Of a stretch of 8,154 nucleotides of DNA, positions 1 to 6,190 are shown piece after piece. The stretch is taken from positions 1 through 8,154 of the forward strand of contig JAJFFI010000342.1 of the NCBI GenBank assembly GCA_021776755.1, given 5' to 3'. Both the position numbers and the translations under genes were made by a program. The first letter of the stretch is position 1. Every line of letters starts with the position of its first letter. The notes under the pieces were generated by a model. The model searched no databases. It had not been told where the DNA came from and saw only the letters and a program-made list of their open reading frames with translations. Origin of the DNA: Alphaproteobacteria bacterium. GTDB lineage: Bacteria; Pseudomonadota; Alphaproteobacteria; JAJFFI01.

Positions 1-28
1 CCTCTTTTTGTAAAGCATTATACCCGTA

Positions 29-53
29 ATTGTCATGCAGTCAGGTAGACAAT
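29..53. repeat. Inverted repeat upstream of the DUF1127 gene, possible operator
   Basis: ATTGTC (29-34) and GACAAT (48-53) form a perfect 6-bp inverted repeat with a 13-nt spacer. It lies in the AT-richer leader just before the first gene. A TATACC element at 19-24 matches four of six bases of a sigma-70 -10 box, which would place the repeat at or just after a transcription start. It could be an operator or a 5' UTR hairpin. The -35 region would fall at or beyond the window edge, so no promoter is called. A 6-bp repeat of this kind can arise by chance. Confidence 0.3.
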
Positions 54-61
54 GTTGATCC

Positions 62-69
62 AGAAGGAG
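62..69 (+). promoter_or_regulatory. Ribosome binding site of the DUF1127 gene
   Basis: AGAAGGAG lies 9 nt before the ATG at 79. It is the best Shine-Dalgarno match in the left half of the window. It favours the ATG at 79 over the second in-frame ATG at 85, which would have a 15-nt spacer. Confidence 0.8.
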
Positions 70-78
70 AATTGAACC

Positions 79-357
79 ATGACAATGTTGCAAACAAGCG
101 CACAATCCGCCGAAAGGCCTGTGCGCACCCGCAGCACCCGCATGGGGCGGGCCCGCATCGAACGGTTCTTGTCCACTGCCCGGGACGCCGTTGACCAGAA
201 GCTCTTCCGGACCAATTTCCTCCGGATGCTGGATTTCTGGATGGAGCGGGCCCGTACCCGGCGCCGCTTGCTCACACTGGATGACCGCATGTTGCGGGAT
301 ATCGGGGTGAGCCGGGCCGACGCCTGGCGGGAAGGCACCAAGCCGTTCTGGAAGTGA
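79..357 (+). CDS. DUF1127 domain-containing small protein
   Basis: A 92-residue, very basic cytosolic protein with no signal peptide. The C-terminal part (about residues 54-90) has the DUF1127 (YjiS-like) pattern: an Arg-rich helix, then LLTLDDRMLRDIGVSRADAW (64-83) with the characteristic L-x-D-I-G-V-S-R core, ending in KPFWK. The N-terminal 50 residues are Arg-rich and poorly conserved in this family, and they make the protein longer than the 45-70 residues common for DUF1127. Family knowledge: in alphaproteobacteria these proteins are abundant, often stress- or phosphate-responsive, and some affect RNA turnover. The role here is not known. The start is chosen from the strong AGAAGGAG. A hairpin 2 nt after the stop may separate it from the next gene, so it is probably its own transcription unit. 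Confidence 0.85.
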   Translation: MTMLQTSAQSAERPVRTRSTRMGRARIERFLSTARDAVDQKLFRTNFLRMLDFWMERARTRRRLLTLDDRMLRDIGVSRADAWREGTKPFWK

Positions 358-358
358 C

Positions 359-377
359 TTCCGTCCCGGCAACGGAA
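359..377 (+). terminator. Hairpin between the DUF1127 gene and phzF-like gene, weak terminator candidate
   Basis: TTCCGT (359-364) pairs perfectly with ACGGAA (372-377) around a 7-nt loop, starting 2 nt after the DUF1127 stop. No T-tract follows (the next bases are TTCGGCC), so this is not a canonical intrinsic terminator. It could be a 3' end stabiliser or a partial attenuator ahead of the five-gene unit. Confidence 0.3.
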
Positions 378-419
378 TTCGGCCGGTGAAAGCAAACCAT
401 GTCAACGAGGACAGCGCGC

Positions 420-1256
420 ATGCCAGAGAGTTCCCTCCCCCCGGCCAGCACCCTGCAAAAGGAAATCCCCCTTTTCCAGATTGACGCTTTCACCGGCCGC
501 CCCTTCAGCGGCAACCCGGCCGCCGTTTGTCCGCTCGACGGCGTGAACGGCGGCGACTGGCTGCCCGACGATCTGCTGCAGGCAATCGCGGTCGAGAACA
601 ACCTCTCGGAGACCGCCTATCTGCGCTCCCGGGACGACGGCGATTTCGATCTCCGCTGGTTCACGCCGGGCCGCGAGGTCGATCTCTGCGGCCACGCAAC
701 GCTCGCCTCTGGTCATGTTGTTCTGAACCGGCTCGACCCGGCGCGCGACACGGTCACCTTCCACACCCGGAGCGGGCCGCTCACCGTGACACGCGGCGAG
801 GACGGCAAGCTGGTGATGGATTTTCCCGCGCAGCCCCCGGAAGCCGCCGACATCGGCGATGTCGCAGGCGCTCTCGGCGTGGCACCCGAAGAAACCTTCA
901 CCGCACCCTACGGGATGGCCGTCCTGAAGGACGAAGCAGCTGTCCGCAACGCCTCCCCCGATTTCCGCAAGATCGCCGCACTCACCCCACCTGAGCTGAT
1001 TATCACCGCGCCGGGCGATGATTGCGATTTCGTCTCGCGGTTTTTCGCGCCGACCCATGGCATCGACGAGGATCCGGTTACCGGCTCGGCGCACTGCATC
1101 CTCACGCCCTACTGGTCAAAGCGCCTTGGCAAGACGAAGATGTTCGCGCGCCAGATTTCCGCACGCGGCGGCGAAATCTGGTGCGAAGACGCCGGCGACC
1201 GCGTGATCCTCACCGGCGAGGCCGTCGAGGTCATGACCGGCACCATCAGGCTCTGA
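420..1256 (+). CDS. PhzF family phenazine biosynthesis-like isomerase/epimerase-fold protein
   Basis: A 278-residue cytosolic protein of the PhzF family, which has the diaminopimelate-epimerase-type two-domain fold. Hallmarks: PLFQIDAFTGRPFSGNPAAV (17-36), NNLSETAYL with the family's catalytic acid Glu64, the loop DLCGHAT (88-94), and the second-half motif GIDEDPVTGSAHC (214-226), mirroring the pseudo-symmetric active site. Length is normal for the family (260-300). The family was named for PhzF of phenazine synthesis, but most members, including this one with no phz genes nearby, have unknown substrates. Isomerisation of a small amino or hydroxy acid is the likely chemistry. I chose the ATG at 420 because GAGGA (407-411) sits 8 nt before it. 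An in-frame ATG at 399 would add seven residues but lacks a good ribosome site. It is the first gene of the five-gene unit, with the exporter 53 bp downstream. Confidence 0.85.
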   Translation: MPESSLPPASTLQKEIPLFQIDAFTGRPFSGNPAAVCPLDGVNGGDWLPDDLLQAIAVENNLSETAYLRSRDDGDFDLRWFTPGREVDLCGHATLASGHVVLNRLDPARDTVTFHTRSGPLTVTRGEDGKLVMDFPAQPPEAADIGDVAGALGVAPEETFTAPYGMAVLKDEAAVRNASPDFRKIAALTPPELIITAPGDDCDFVSRFFAPTHGIDEDPVTGSAHCILTPYWSKRLGKTKMFARQISARGGEIWCEDAGDRVILTGEAVEVMTGTIRL

Positions 1257-1280
1257 GGCCCGAACCCTTGCACCAAATTC

Positions 1281-1315
1281 CATGAATTCCGCCCCATGAA
1301 TTCCGCCCCATGAAT
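1281..1315 (+). repeat. 14-bp tandem repeat forming the exporter start region, with two minicistrons
   Basis: CATGAATTCCGCCC occurs twice without mismatch (1281-1294, 1295-1308), and a third partial copy, CATGAAT (1309-1315), carries the exporter start codon. The three ATGs (1282, 1296, 1310) are 14 nt apart, so they are in three different frames. The first two each open a five-codon frame (M-N-S-A-P) whose TGA overlaps the next ATG as ATGA: the first TGA is 1297-1299, the second 1311-1313. No Shine-Dalgarno motif is seen before any of them. Losing or gaining a unit would change the number of minicistrons but leave the last ATG intact. Confidence 0.8.
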
Positions 1316-2215
1316 ACTGCGCAGACCCAAACCGCGGCTTATCCGCTGGCGGCCGCCGGCGTTGCCGCGTTCACGCTGGTGCTCTGGTCGGGCACCGCGA
1401 TCGCGAACAAGGTCGCGGTCGGGCACATCGATGCATTGACGGCCGGCGCGCTGCGCTCGCTGTTTGCCGGCGTCATCGCCATGGCGATCGCAGCCCTGAT
1501 GCGGTTCCCGCTGCCGGCCGGCGGCAGCCAGTGGCGGCTCCTGCTGATCTCCGGTATCTTCAGCTTCGCGCTCTGGCCGGGGCTGTTGTCGCTCGGCATC
1601 GGGCGCACCACGGCAAGCCACGCTGCCCTCATCATGGCCATGATCCCGGTCTTCACCGGGCTGATCGCCGCCGCCGTCGAGCGCAAGATCCCGTCGCCCG
1701 CGTGGTGGATCGGCGTTGCCATCGCGCTCGCCGGAACCGTTCTGCTCATCACCTTCAAGGATGGGGCCGACACCGGTGAGGCAACCGTCCTCGGCGACCT
1801 CATCATCCTCTCGGGCGTCGGCATTTGTGCCGCGGGTTACGTCGCGGGCGGGCGGCTGTCGTCGCGCATCGGCACCTGGTCGACGACTTTCTGGGGTCTC
1901 GGCGCCTCGATCAGCTTCACACTTCCCGCCGTCGTGCTGCTGTTCCCGCGCACCGACTGGGCCGCGGTCGCCGCCCCGGGCTGGGCCGCCATCGCCTACA
2001 TGACGTTCTGCTCCTCGATCATCGGCTATGCCTGCTGGTTCTGGGCGCTGGGACGGGGCGGCATTTCCCGCATCGGGGTGCTGCAGTTCGCCCAGCCGGT
2101 TCTGACATTGCTGTTCGCGGTCCCGATACTGGGCGAGGCCATCACCTTGCCGCTGGTGCTGTCGGGCGCGATCATCATCCTCGGCGTCGCCATCGCCCAG
2201 CGCCAGAAACTCTAG
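1310..2215 (+). CDS. EamA/DMT-superfamily inner-membrane transporter
   Basis: A 301-residue hydrophobic protein with about ten predicted membrane helices, arranged as two tandem EamA domains (about 15-147 and 162-294). The first helix contains AAFTLVLWSGTAIANKVAV (19-37). The family signature near the end of the second repeat is QPVLTLLFAVPILGEAIT (262-279), with a Gly-rich last helix. Both length and topology are full for the drug/metabolite transporter superfamily. Members commonly export amino acids, metabolites or drugs from the cytoplasm; the substrate here is unknown, but the amino-acid enzymes around it suggest an amino acid or derivative. The ATG at 1310 leaves a short N-tail before helix 1, as expected, yet has no Shine-Dalgarno motif and overlaps the stop of a minicistron, so translation may depend on reinitiation or coupling. 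The stop lies in a second short tandem duplication. Confidence 0.88.
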   Translation: MNTAQTQTAAYPLAAAGVAAFTLVLWSGTAIANKVAVGHIDALTAGALRSLFAGVIAMAIAALMRFPLPAGGSQWRLLLISGIFSFALWPGLLSLGIGRTTASHAALIMAMIPVFTGLIAAAVERKIPSPAWWIGVAIALAGTVLLITFKDGADTGEATVLGDLIILSGVGICAAGYVAGGRLSSRIGTWSTTFWGLGASISFTLPAVVLLFPRTDWAAVAAPGWAAIAYMTFCSSIIGYACWFWALGRGGISRIGVLQFAQPVLTLLFAVPILGEAITLPLVLSGAIIILGVAIAQRQKL

Positions 2216-2232
2216 CCGCCAGAAACTCTACC
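2201..2232 (+). repeat. 16-bp tandem duplication over the exporter stop codon
   Basis: CGCCAGAAACTCTAGC (2201-2216) is followed directly by CGCCAGAAACTCTACC (2217-2232), giving 15 of 16 identical positions. The first copy encodes the last residues and the TAG stop (2213-2215). The single mismatch (G2215 against C2231) is in the base that completes TAG. The second copy makes up half of the 32-bp gap before the dehydratase gene. This looks like a slippage duplication that left the reading frame unharmed because the stop is in copy one. Confidence 0.8.
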
Positions 2233-2247
2233 CATAAGACCCTTGCC

Positions 2248-3216
2248 ATGACCGATACGCTCCCGACGCTTTCCGACCTCGAGTCCGCCGCCGAAACCGT
2301 GCGCGCCGCGATGCCGCCGACCCTGCAGCATTGCTGGCCGCTGCTTTCGGAACGTGCCGGGACCGAGGTCTGGGTCAAGCACGAGAACCACACGCCCACG
2401 GGCGCCTTCAAGATCCGCGGCGGGCATGTCTACATGGCCGATCTCCGGAAATCCGCGCCGGACGTGAAGGGCGTCATCGCCGCGACCCGGGGCAACCACG
2501 GCCAGAGCGTTGCGACCGGCGCTCGGACGCACGGTTTCAAGGCCGTGATCGTCGTCCCCCACGGCAACTCCGCGGAGAAGAACGCCGCCATGCAGGCCCA
2601 GGGCGCGGACCTCATCGAGCACGGCCACGATTTCCAGGCCGCCCACGACTACGCGATCGAACTTGCAGACGAACGTGGACTTCACATGGTGCGCTCGTTT
2701 CACCCGCTGCTGGTGCGGGGCGTCGGCACCTATGCGCTCGAGCTCTTCCAGGGCGTGCCCGGCCTCGACGCGGTCTATGTGCCGATCGGTCTCGGCTCCG
2801 GCATCTGCGGCGTGATGGCGGCGCGCGACGCCACCGGCTCGAAAGCCGACGTGATCGGTGTCGTCTCGGAAAACGCGCCGGCCTACGCGCTCTCCTTCGA
2901 CAAGGGCGCGCCGGTCTCGACCAACGCCGCCGACACCTTTGCCGACGGGGTCGCCTGCCGGGTGCCGGTTCCCGGCGCGGTCGATTTCATCAACAAGGGG
3001 GCCGCGCGGATCGTGCGAGTTTCGGAAGCGGAAATCGCCGCCGCCATGCGCCACTTCTACACCGACACCCACAACCTCGCCGAAGGCGCCGGCGCCGTCC
3101 CGCTCGCCGCCCTCCTGCAGGAAAAGCACGCGATGGCCGGCAAGCGCTGCGCCGTCATTCTCACCGGCGGCAACATCGACCGCGACCTCTACCTCGAAAA
3201 GATCGGCAGCACCTGA
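2248..3216 (+). CDS. Threonine/serine dehydratase-like PLP enzyme, no ACT domain
   Basis: A 322-residue fold-type II (tryptophan synthase beta family) PLP enzyme, expected to deaminate L-threonine or L-serine to the 2-oxo acid and ammonia. Visible motifs: HENHTPTGAFKIRGG (45-59), with Lys55 as the PLP Schiff-base lysine; RGNHGQS (81-87), the substrate/carboxylate loop; the phosphate-binding Gly loop as GLGSGICG (181-188) instead of the more usual GGGGL; and TGGN (306-309), which contacts the pyridine ring. Length matches catabolic dehydratases. There is no C-terminal ACT regulatory domain, so it is unlikely to be the isoleucine-inhibited biosynthetic enzyme. The open frame extends upstream to 1825, but that part overlaps the exporter and lacks family motifs. 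The ATG at 2248 gives a normal N-terminus, though its ribosome site is poor. The stop shares one base with the next start. A serine racemase or hydroxyectoine-type dehydratase activity is possible. Confidence 0.85.
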   Translation: MTDTLPTLSDLESAAETVRAAMPPTLQHCWPLLSERAGTEVWVKHENHTPTGAFKIRGGHVYMADLRKSAPDVKGVIAATRGNHGQSVATGARTHGFKAVIVVPHGNSAEKNAAMQAQGADLIEHGHDFQAAHDYAIELADERGLHMVRSFHPLLVRGVGTYALELFQGVPGLDAVYVPIGLGSGICGVMAARDATGSKADVIGVVSENAPAYALSFDKGAPVSTNAADTFADGVACRVPVPGAVDFINKGAARIVRVSEAEIAAAMRHFYTDTHNLAEGAGAVPLAALLQEKHAMAGKRCAVILTGGNIDRDLYLEKIGST

Positions 3217-4622
3217 TGAGCCAGTTGCACAAGGACCACCACGAATTCGGCGCGTTGCTGCAGGCCGTGCGCGATATCGCCGCGGGGTTCCATGACGGCC
3301 TCGATGGCCGGCCTGTCGCGGCAGACCTCGAGGCCGCCGGACCGATGACCGATGCGCTTCCGGACAGTGGCGCGGGCGCCCCGGCGGCGCTTGCGCGGTT
3401 TTCGGCCGAGATCGAGCCCTGGCTCTCGGCGAGCGTCGGCCCGCGCTATCTGGCATTCGTCACCGGGGGTGCGACGCCTGCCGCAATCGCCGGCGACTGG
3501 CTGGCTGCGGCTTGTGACAACAGCACCAGCATGGCCGCGGGTTCGGTCGCGACCCGGGTGACCCGCCAGACGCTCGACTGGCTGATGCAGCTTTTCGATC
3601 TGCCGATGGACACCTTCGACGGCTGCTTCACCTCCGGGGCAACCGCCTCGAACCTGCTCGGCATCCTGACCGCGCGCGAGTTCTGCGGCGCCACGCTCGG
3701 CATCGATGTCGCGGCCAACGGCGCAATGGCGCTGCCCGCAATTCCGGTGCTCTCGGCCTGCCCGCACGCCAGCATGATCAAGGCACTCTCGATCGCGGGC
3801 TTCGGGCGCGAGTGCGTCATCCCCATCGACCGCCTTCCCGGCACCGAGGCGATGGACCCGGCCTCGCTCGCCCGCGCCTTCGGCGGCCTCGGCTCCGGGC
3901 CCAAGATCGTGATCGCGAGTGCCGGGACCGTCACCGGCACCGACTTCGACGACCTCAACGCCATCGCCGATCTCTGTGCGGCCAATGGCGCCTGGCTGCA
4001 TGTCGACGGCGCGTTCGGTATTTTCGCGCGCTGCATGCCCGCCGATGACAAATTGGACCGTGCGGCATGGACCGCGGGCCTCGAGCGCGCCGACTCGATC
4101 ACCGGCGACAGCCACAAATGGCTCAATGTGCCGTACGACAGCGGCTTCTTTTTCACCCGTCACGCCAATCTGCTCGAACGGGTCTGCTCTTTGGGTGCCG
4201 CCTATCTCGTGACAGACGAGGCCGATCCTGCCTACATGCTGCGCTCGATCGAATCCTCGCAACGCTTCCGCGCGCTGCCTGCCTGGATGACGCTCGCCGC
4301 CTATGGCCGCGTGGGCGTGCGCGCCATCGTCGAGGCCAACTGCGCCCAGGCCGCCCGTCTCGGCAAATGGCTCGAGGACCGCGACGGCTGGGCGCTGATG
4401 AAGCCCGTGAAGCTCAATGTCGTCGTCTTCCGCAGTACGCGCGCAAACGACCAGAAGACGGCGCTGGCCGCGCTGAACGCAACCGGCATGGTCTACGCCT
4501 CCCCGGGCGCCTGGGAGGGCACGCCCGGCATGCGCATCTGTTTTTCGAACTGGATGACGACCGATGACGACGTGGCGATTGTCGAGGAGGCGCTTGATGC
4601 GGCGGCCGAGGCCATAGGATGA
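3216..4622 (+). CDS. Group II PLP-dependent amino-acid decarboxylase
   Basis: A 468-residue cytosolic fold-type I PLP enzyme of the aromatic-amino-acid/glutamate decarboxylase family. Motifs in order: GPRYLAFVTGGATP (75-88), DNSTS (101-105), TSGATASN (139-146), which holds the PLP phosphate, CPHAS with His184 expected to stack on the PLP ring, HVDGAFG (262-268) with Asp264 expected to bind the pyridine nitrogen, and DSHKW (298-302), in which Lys301 is the Schiff-base lysine. All catalytic residues are present and length is normal (450-500). The substrate (aromatic, glutamate, aspartate or another amino acid) cannot be set from motifs. The ATG overlaps the upstream TGA by one base, indicating translational coupling with the dehydratase. 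The frame stays open far upstream to 2331, but only as a shadow of the dehydratase gene. The AlaX gene follows 25 bp later. It might act on the same small amino acid as its neighbours. Confidence 0.87.
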   Translation: MSQLHKDHHEFGALLQAVRDIAAGFHDGLDGRPVAADLEAAGPMTDALPDSGAGAPAALARFSAEIEPWLSASVGPRYLAFVTGGATPAAIAGDWLAAACDNSTSMAAGSVATRVTRQTLDWLMQLFDLPMDTFDGCFTSGATASNLLGILTAREFCGATLGIDVAANGAMALPAIPVLSACPHASMIKALSIAGFGRECVIPIDRLPGTEAMDPASLARAFGGLGSGPKIVIASAGTVTGTDFDDLNAIADLCAANGAWLHVDGAFGIFARCMPADDKLDRAAWTAGLERADSITGDSHKWLNVPYDSGFFFTRHANLLERVCSLGAAYLVTDEADPAYMLRSIESSQRFRALPAWMTLAAYGRVGVRAIVEANCAQAARLGKWLEDRDGWALMKPVKLNVVVFRSTRANDQKTALAALNATGMVYASPGAWEGTPGMRICFSNWMTTDDDVAIVEEALDAAAEAIG

Positions 4623-4635
4623 TGCGGCCAACAGC

Positions 4636-4640
4636 AGGGA
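4636..4640 (+). promoter_or_regulatory. Ribosome binding site of the alaX-like gene
   Basis: AGGGA lies 7 nt before the ATG at 4648. Unlike the three preceding genes, this one has a recognisable Shine-Dalgarno motif and so may be translated independently. Confidence 0.6.
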
Positions 4641-4647
4641 CGAAGCG

Positions 4648-5352
4648 ATGACCGAAGAACTCTTCCGCCAGGACGCCTATCTCCGCGACTGCGAGGCGAC
4701 CGTGGTCTCAGTAGACGATGGCGGCGTCGTGCTCGACCGCTCCGTGTTCTACCCGACGGGCGGCGGCCAGCCCGGCGACAGCGGCACGCTCCGCACCGCG
4801 TCCGGCGCCGAGCTCCGCGTCACCGACACCCGCAAGGGCGAGGACGGTATCCTGCATATCATCGAGGGCGACGCCGCGGCCCTTTCCCCGGGCGACACCG
4901 TTACCGCTACCCTCGACTGGGAGCGGCGCCACCGGCACATGCGGATGCACACCTGCATGCATCTGCTCTGCGCCGTCGTCGAAGGCGACGTGACCGGCGG
5001 CGGTTTGGGCGACGGCAAGGGCCGGATCGATTTCGACCTGCCCAACACCGCGCTCGACAAGGAGCATATCGCTGCCGAGATCAACCGCCTCATCGCCGAG
5101 GATCACACCGTGACCCCGCGCTGGGTTGATGAAACGGAACTCGACGCGCACCCGGAGCTCGTCCGCACGATGTCGGTGCAACCGCCCCGCGGCACAGGCC
5201 GCATCCGCCTGCTTGAGATTGGCGACGTCGACCTGCAGCCCTGCGGCGGCACCCATGTCGCGCAGACCGGCGAGATCGGCACCATCGTCGTCCGCAAGAT
5301 CGAAAACAAGGGCAAGCAGAACCGCCGCGTGAACATCACGTTCGACGAATAA
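4648..5352 (+). CDS. Free-standing alanyl-tRNA editing protein, AlaX type
   Basis: A 234-residue homologue of the editing domain of alanyl-tRNA synthetase. It should hydrolyse Ser-tRNA(Ala), and perhaps Gly-tRNA(Ala), in the cytoplasm to prevent Ser-for-Ala misincorporation. The N-terminal barrel carries FYPTGGGQPGDSG (34-46). The zinc-dependent editing core shows both metal-binding motifs: HTCMH (101-105, H-x3-H) and CGGTH (199-203, C-x3-H). The stretch GGGLGDGKGR (117-126) resembles the Gly-rich motif of the medium-length AlaX-M class, which also fits the length. It has no aminoacylation or tRNA-recognition domain of AlaRS. It is the last gene of the operon, ending 36 bp before the convergent ceramidase-like gene. 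Its presence beside a Ser/Thr dehydratase and an exporter suggests protection against a serine-like amino acid, which is an inference. AlaX proteins also occur in unrelated contexts. Confidence 0.88.
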   Translation: MTEELFRQDAYLRDCEATVVSVDDGGVVLDRSVFYPTGGGQPGDSGTLRTASGAELRVTDTRKGEDGILHIIEGDAAALSPGDTVTATLDWERRHRHMRMHTCMHLLCAVVEGDVTGGGLGDGKGRIDFDLPNTALDKEHIAAEINRLIAEDHTVTPRWVDETELDAHPELVRTMSVQPPRGTGRIRLLEIGDVDLQPCGGTHVAQTGEIGTIVVRKIENKGKQNRRVNITFDE

Positions 5353-5362
5353 GCCGCAGACG

Positions 5363-5379
5363 CATCCTTCAGAAGGATG
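5363..5379. terminator. Hairpin between convergent genes, possible bidirectional terminator
   Basis: CATCCTT (5363-5369) pairs with AAGGATG (5373-5379) around a 3-nt loop, in the 36-bp gap between the alaX-like stop and the stop of the ceramidase-like gene. The stem is symmetric, so it could serve both strands. There is no T-run on either side, so intrinsic termination would be weak. Confidence 0.4.
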
Positions 5380-5388
5380 GCGGCCGGC

Positions 5389-6180
5389 CTACCCTTCGTC
5401 CGCCCCGGATTTCAGCATCGGCAGCACCATCCACGCGGCACCCGCCGCGAACAGGTGCTTGATCGAGTGTCCGCTGACAGCACCCGCCGAACCCTGGAAA
5501 ATCCGCAAGTCGAGCTGCTCGCAGAGGATCGCCGCGCCATAGAGCAGCAGGATCCAGACGAGGTGCCGCCCGTTTGTGAGCCGCCCCTCGAACAGCAGCG
5601 CGGTCAGCGGGATCAGCGCCATCGGGATCGCCTGGGCGAGGAAATAGAACCGCAGGTCGCCACGTCCGAGGCCCTCGCTCATGTGCCAGTAGAGCGCCCC
5701 GGCCGCCCCGAGCGCCACCAGCGCGAGAGTCAGCGCGACAATCAGCATGGGGGATGCCTTCGGCGTCACCCGGTCGGCGATGAAGCCCGCGAGCAGCGCC
5801 GAGAACGCGAGTGTCATCGGCAGCCGGTCCCAGAACAGCCGGTCGTTGTCGGGCGCCCAGTGGTAGTAGCCGGAGCCCGCGCAGACCAGCGCCACGCCGC
5901 CGAAAAACACCCAGTACGGAAACACGCCGCCGGCAGGGCGTCCTTCGCCCCGGATCAGCCAGCCGATGCCGAGCAGTCCCGCCAGCAGGAACGGCAGGTT
6001 GGTCGCCACATTGCCGAAGTTCGGGATGCCGAGACAGCCCCGCTTGTCGGCAAAGTCGTGATACCCCGCAGGCTGCGCGAACGGCTCATACACGAGCGCC
6101 AGCACAAGCAGAAACGCCGCCACGCCCACCAGCACGCCGATCTTAATATCCTTGGGCCACCGCCGCAGTGCGTTCAGCAT
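5389..6180 (-). CDS. Ceramidase-family (CREST) integral membrane hydrolase
   Basis: A 263-residue protein with about seven predicted membrane helices, resembling the alkaline ceramidase/phytoceramidase family. Conserved features: IPNFGNVATNLPFLL (52-66) in the N-terminal region; GSGYYHWAPDNDRLFWDRLP (102-121), giving S103-x3-H107 and Asp118; and GHSIKH (237-242), giving H238-x3-H242. In human ACER3 the zinc ligands are one His of an S-x3-H motif plus two His of an H-x3-H motif, with an Asp 11 residues after the first His. The same spacing (H107, D118) is seen here, so a zinc-dependent amidase in the inner membrane is likely. The substrate is unproven: ceramide, an N-acyl lipid or another amide. 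The frame continues to 6321, but that part overlaps lysR, and the ATG at 6180 precedes a natural N-terminus. The start lies 10 bp after the lysR stop, so the two genes are probably co-transcribed. Confidence 0.8.
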   Translation of the reverse strand: MLNALRRWPKDIKIGVLVGVAAFLLVLALVYEPFAQPAGYHDFADKRGCLGIPNFGNVATNLPFLLAGLLGIGWLIRGEGRPAGGVFPYWVFFGGVALVCAGSGYYHWAPDNDRLFWDRLPMTLAFSALLAGFIADRVTPKASPMLIVALTLALVALGAAGALYWHMSEGLGRGDLRFYFLAQAIPMALIPLTALLFEGRLTNGRHLVWILLLYGAAILCEQLDLRIFQGSAGAVSGHSIKHLFAAGAAWMVLPMLKSGADEG

Positions 6181-6190
6181 GGTTTGTTCA

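Noticed and set aside
420..1256. A phenazine biosynthesis locus, suggested by the PhzF-like gene
   Set aside because: No phzA/B, phzC, phzD, phzE or phzG homologue is present; PhzF family members are widespread without phenazine synthesis.
1282..1313. Minicistrons as independent short peptide genes
   Set aside because: M-N-S-A-P is too short to be annotated as a product and lacks a ribosome site; described as part of the repeat instead.
1825..2247. N-terminal extension of the dehydratase frame to 1825
   Set aside because: It overlaps the exporter gene in another frame, is rich in Arg/His typical of a shadow frame, and adds nothing seen in the dehydratase family.
2331..3215. N-terminal extension of the decarboxylase frame to 2331
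   Set aside because: It lies antiphase over the dehydratase gene and is a low-complexity Arg-rich shadow; the ATG at 3216 with its stop/start overlap gives the correct family length.
2212..3456. 414-codon open frame on the minus strand
   Set aside because: Antisense to the dehydratase, with shadow-like composition and no motif.
3189..4631. 480-codon open frame on the minus strand
   Set aside because: Exactly antisense to the decarboxylase; long antisense frames are expected in GC-rich genes with strong third-position bias. No domain is recognisable.
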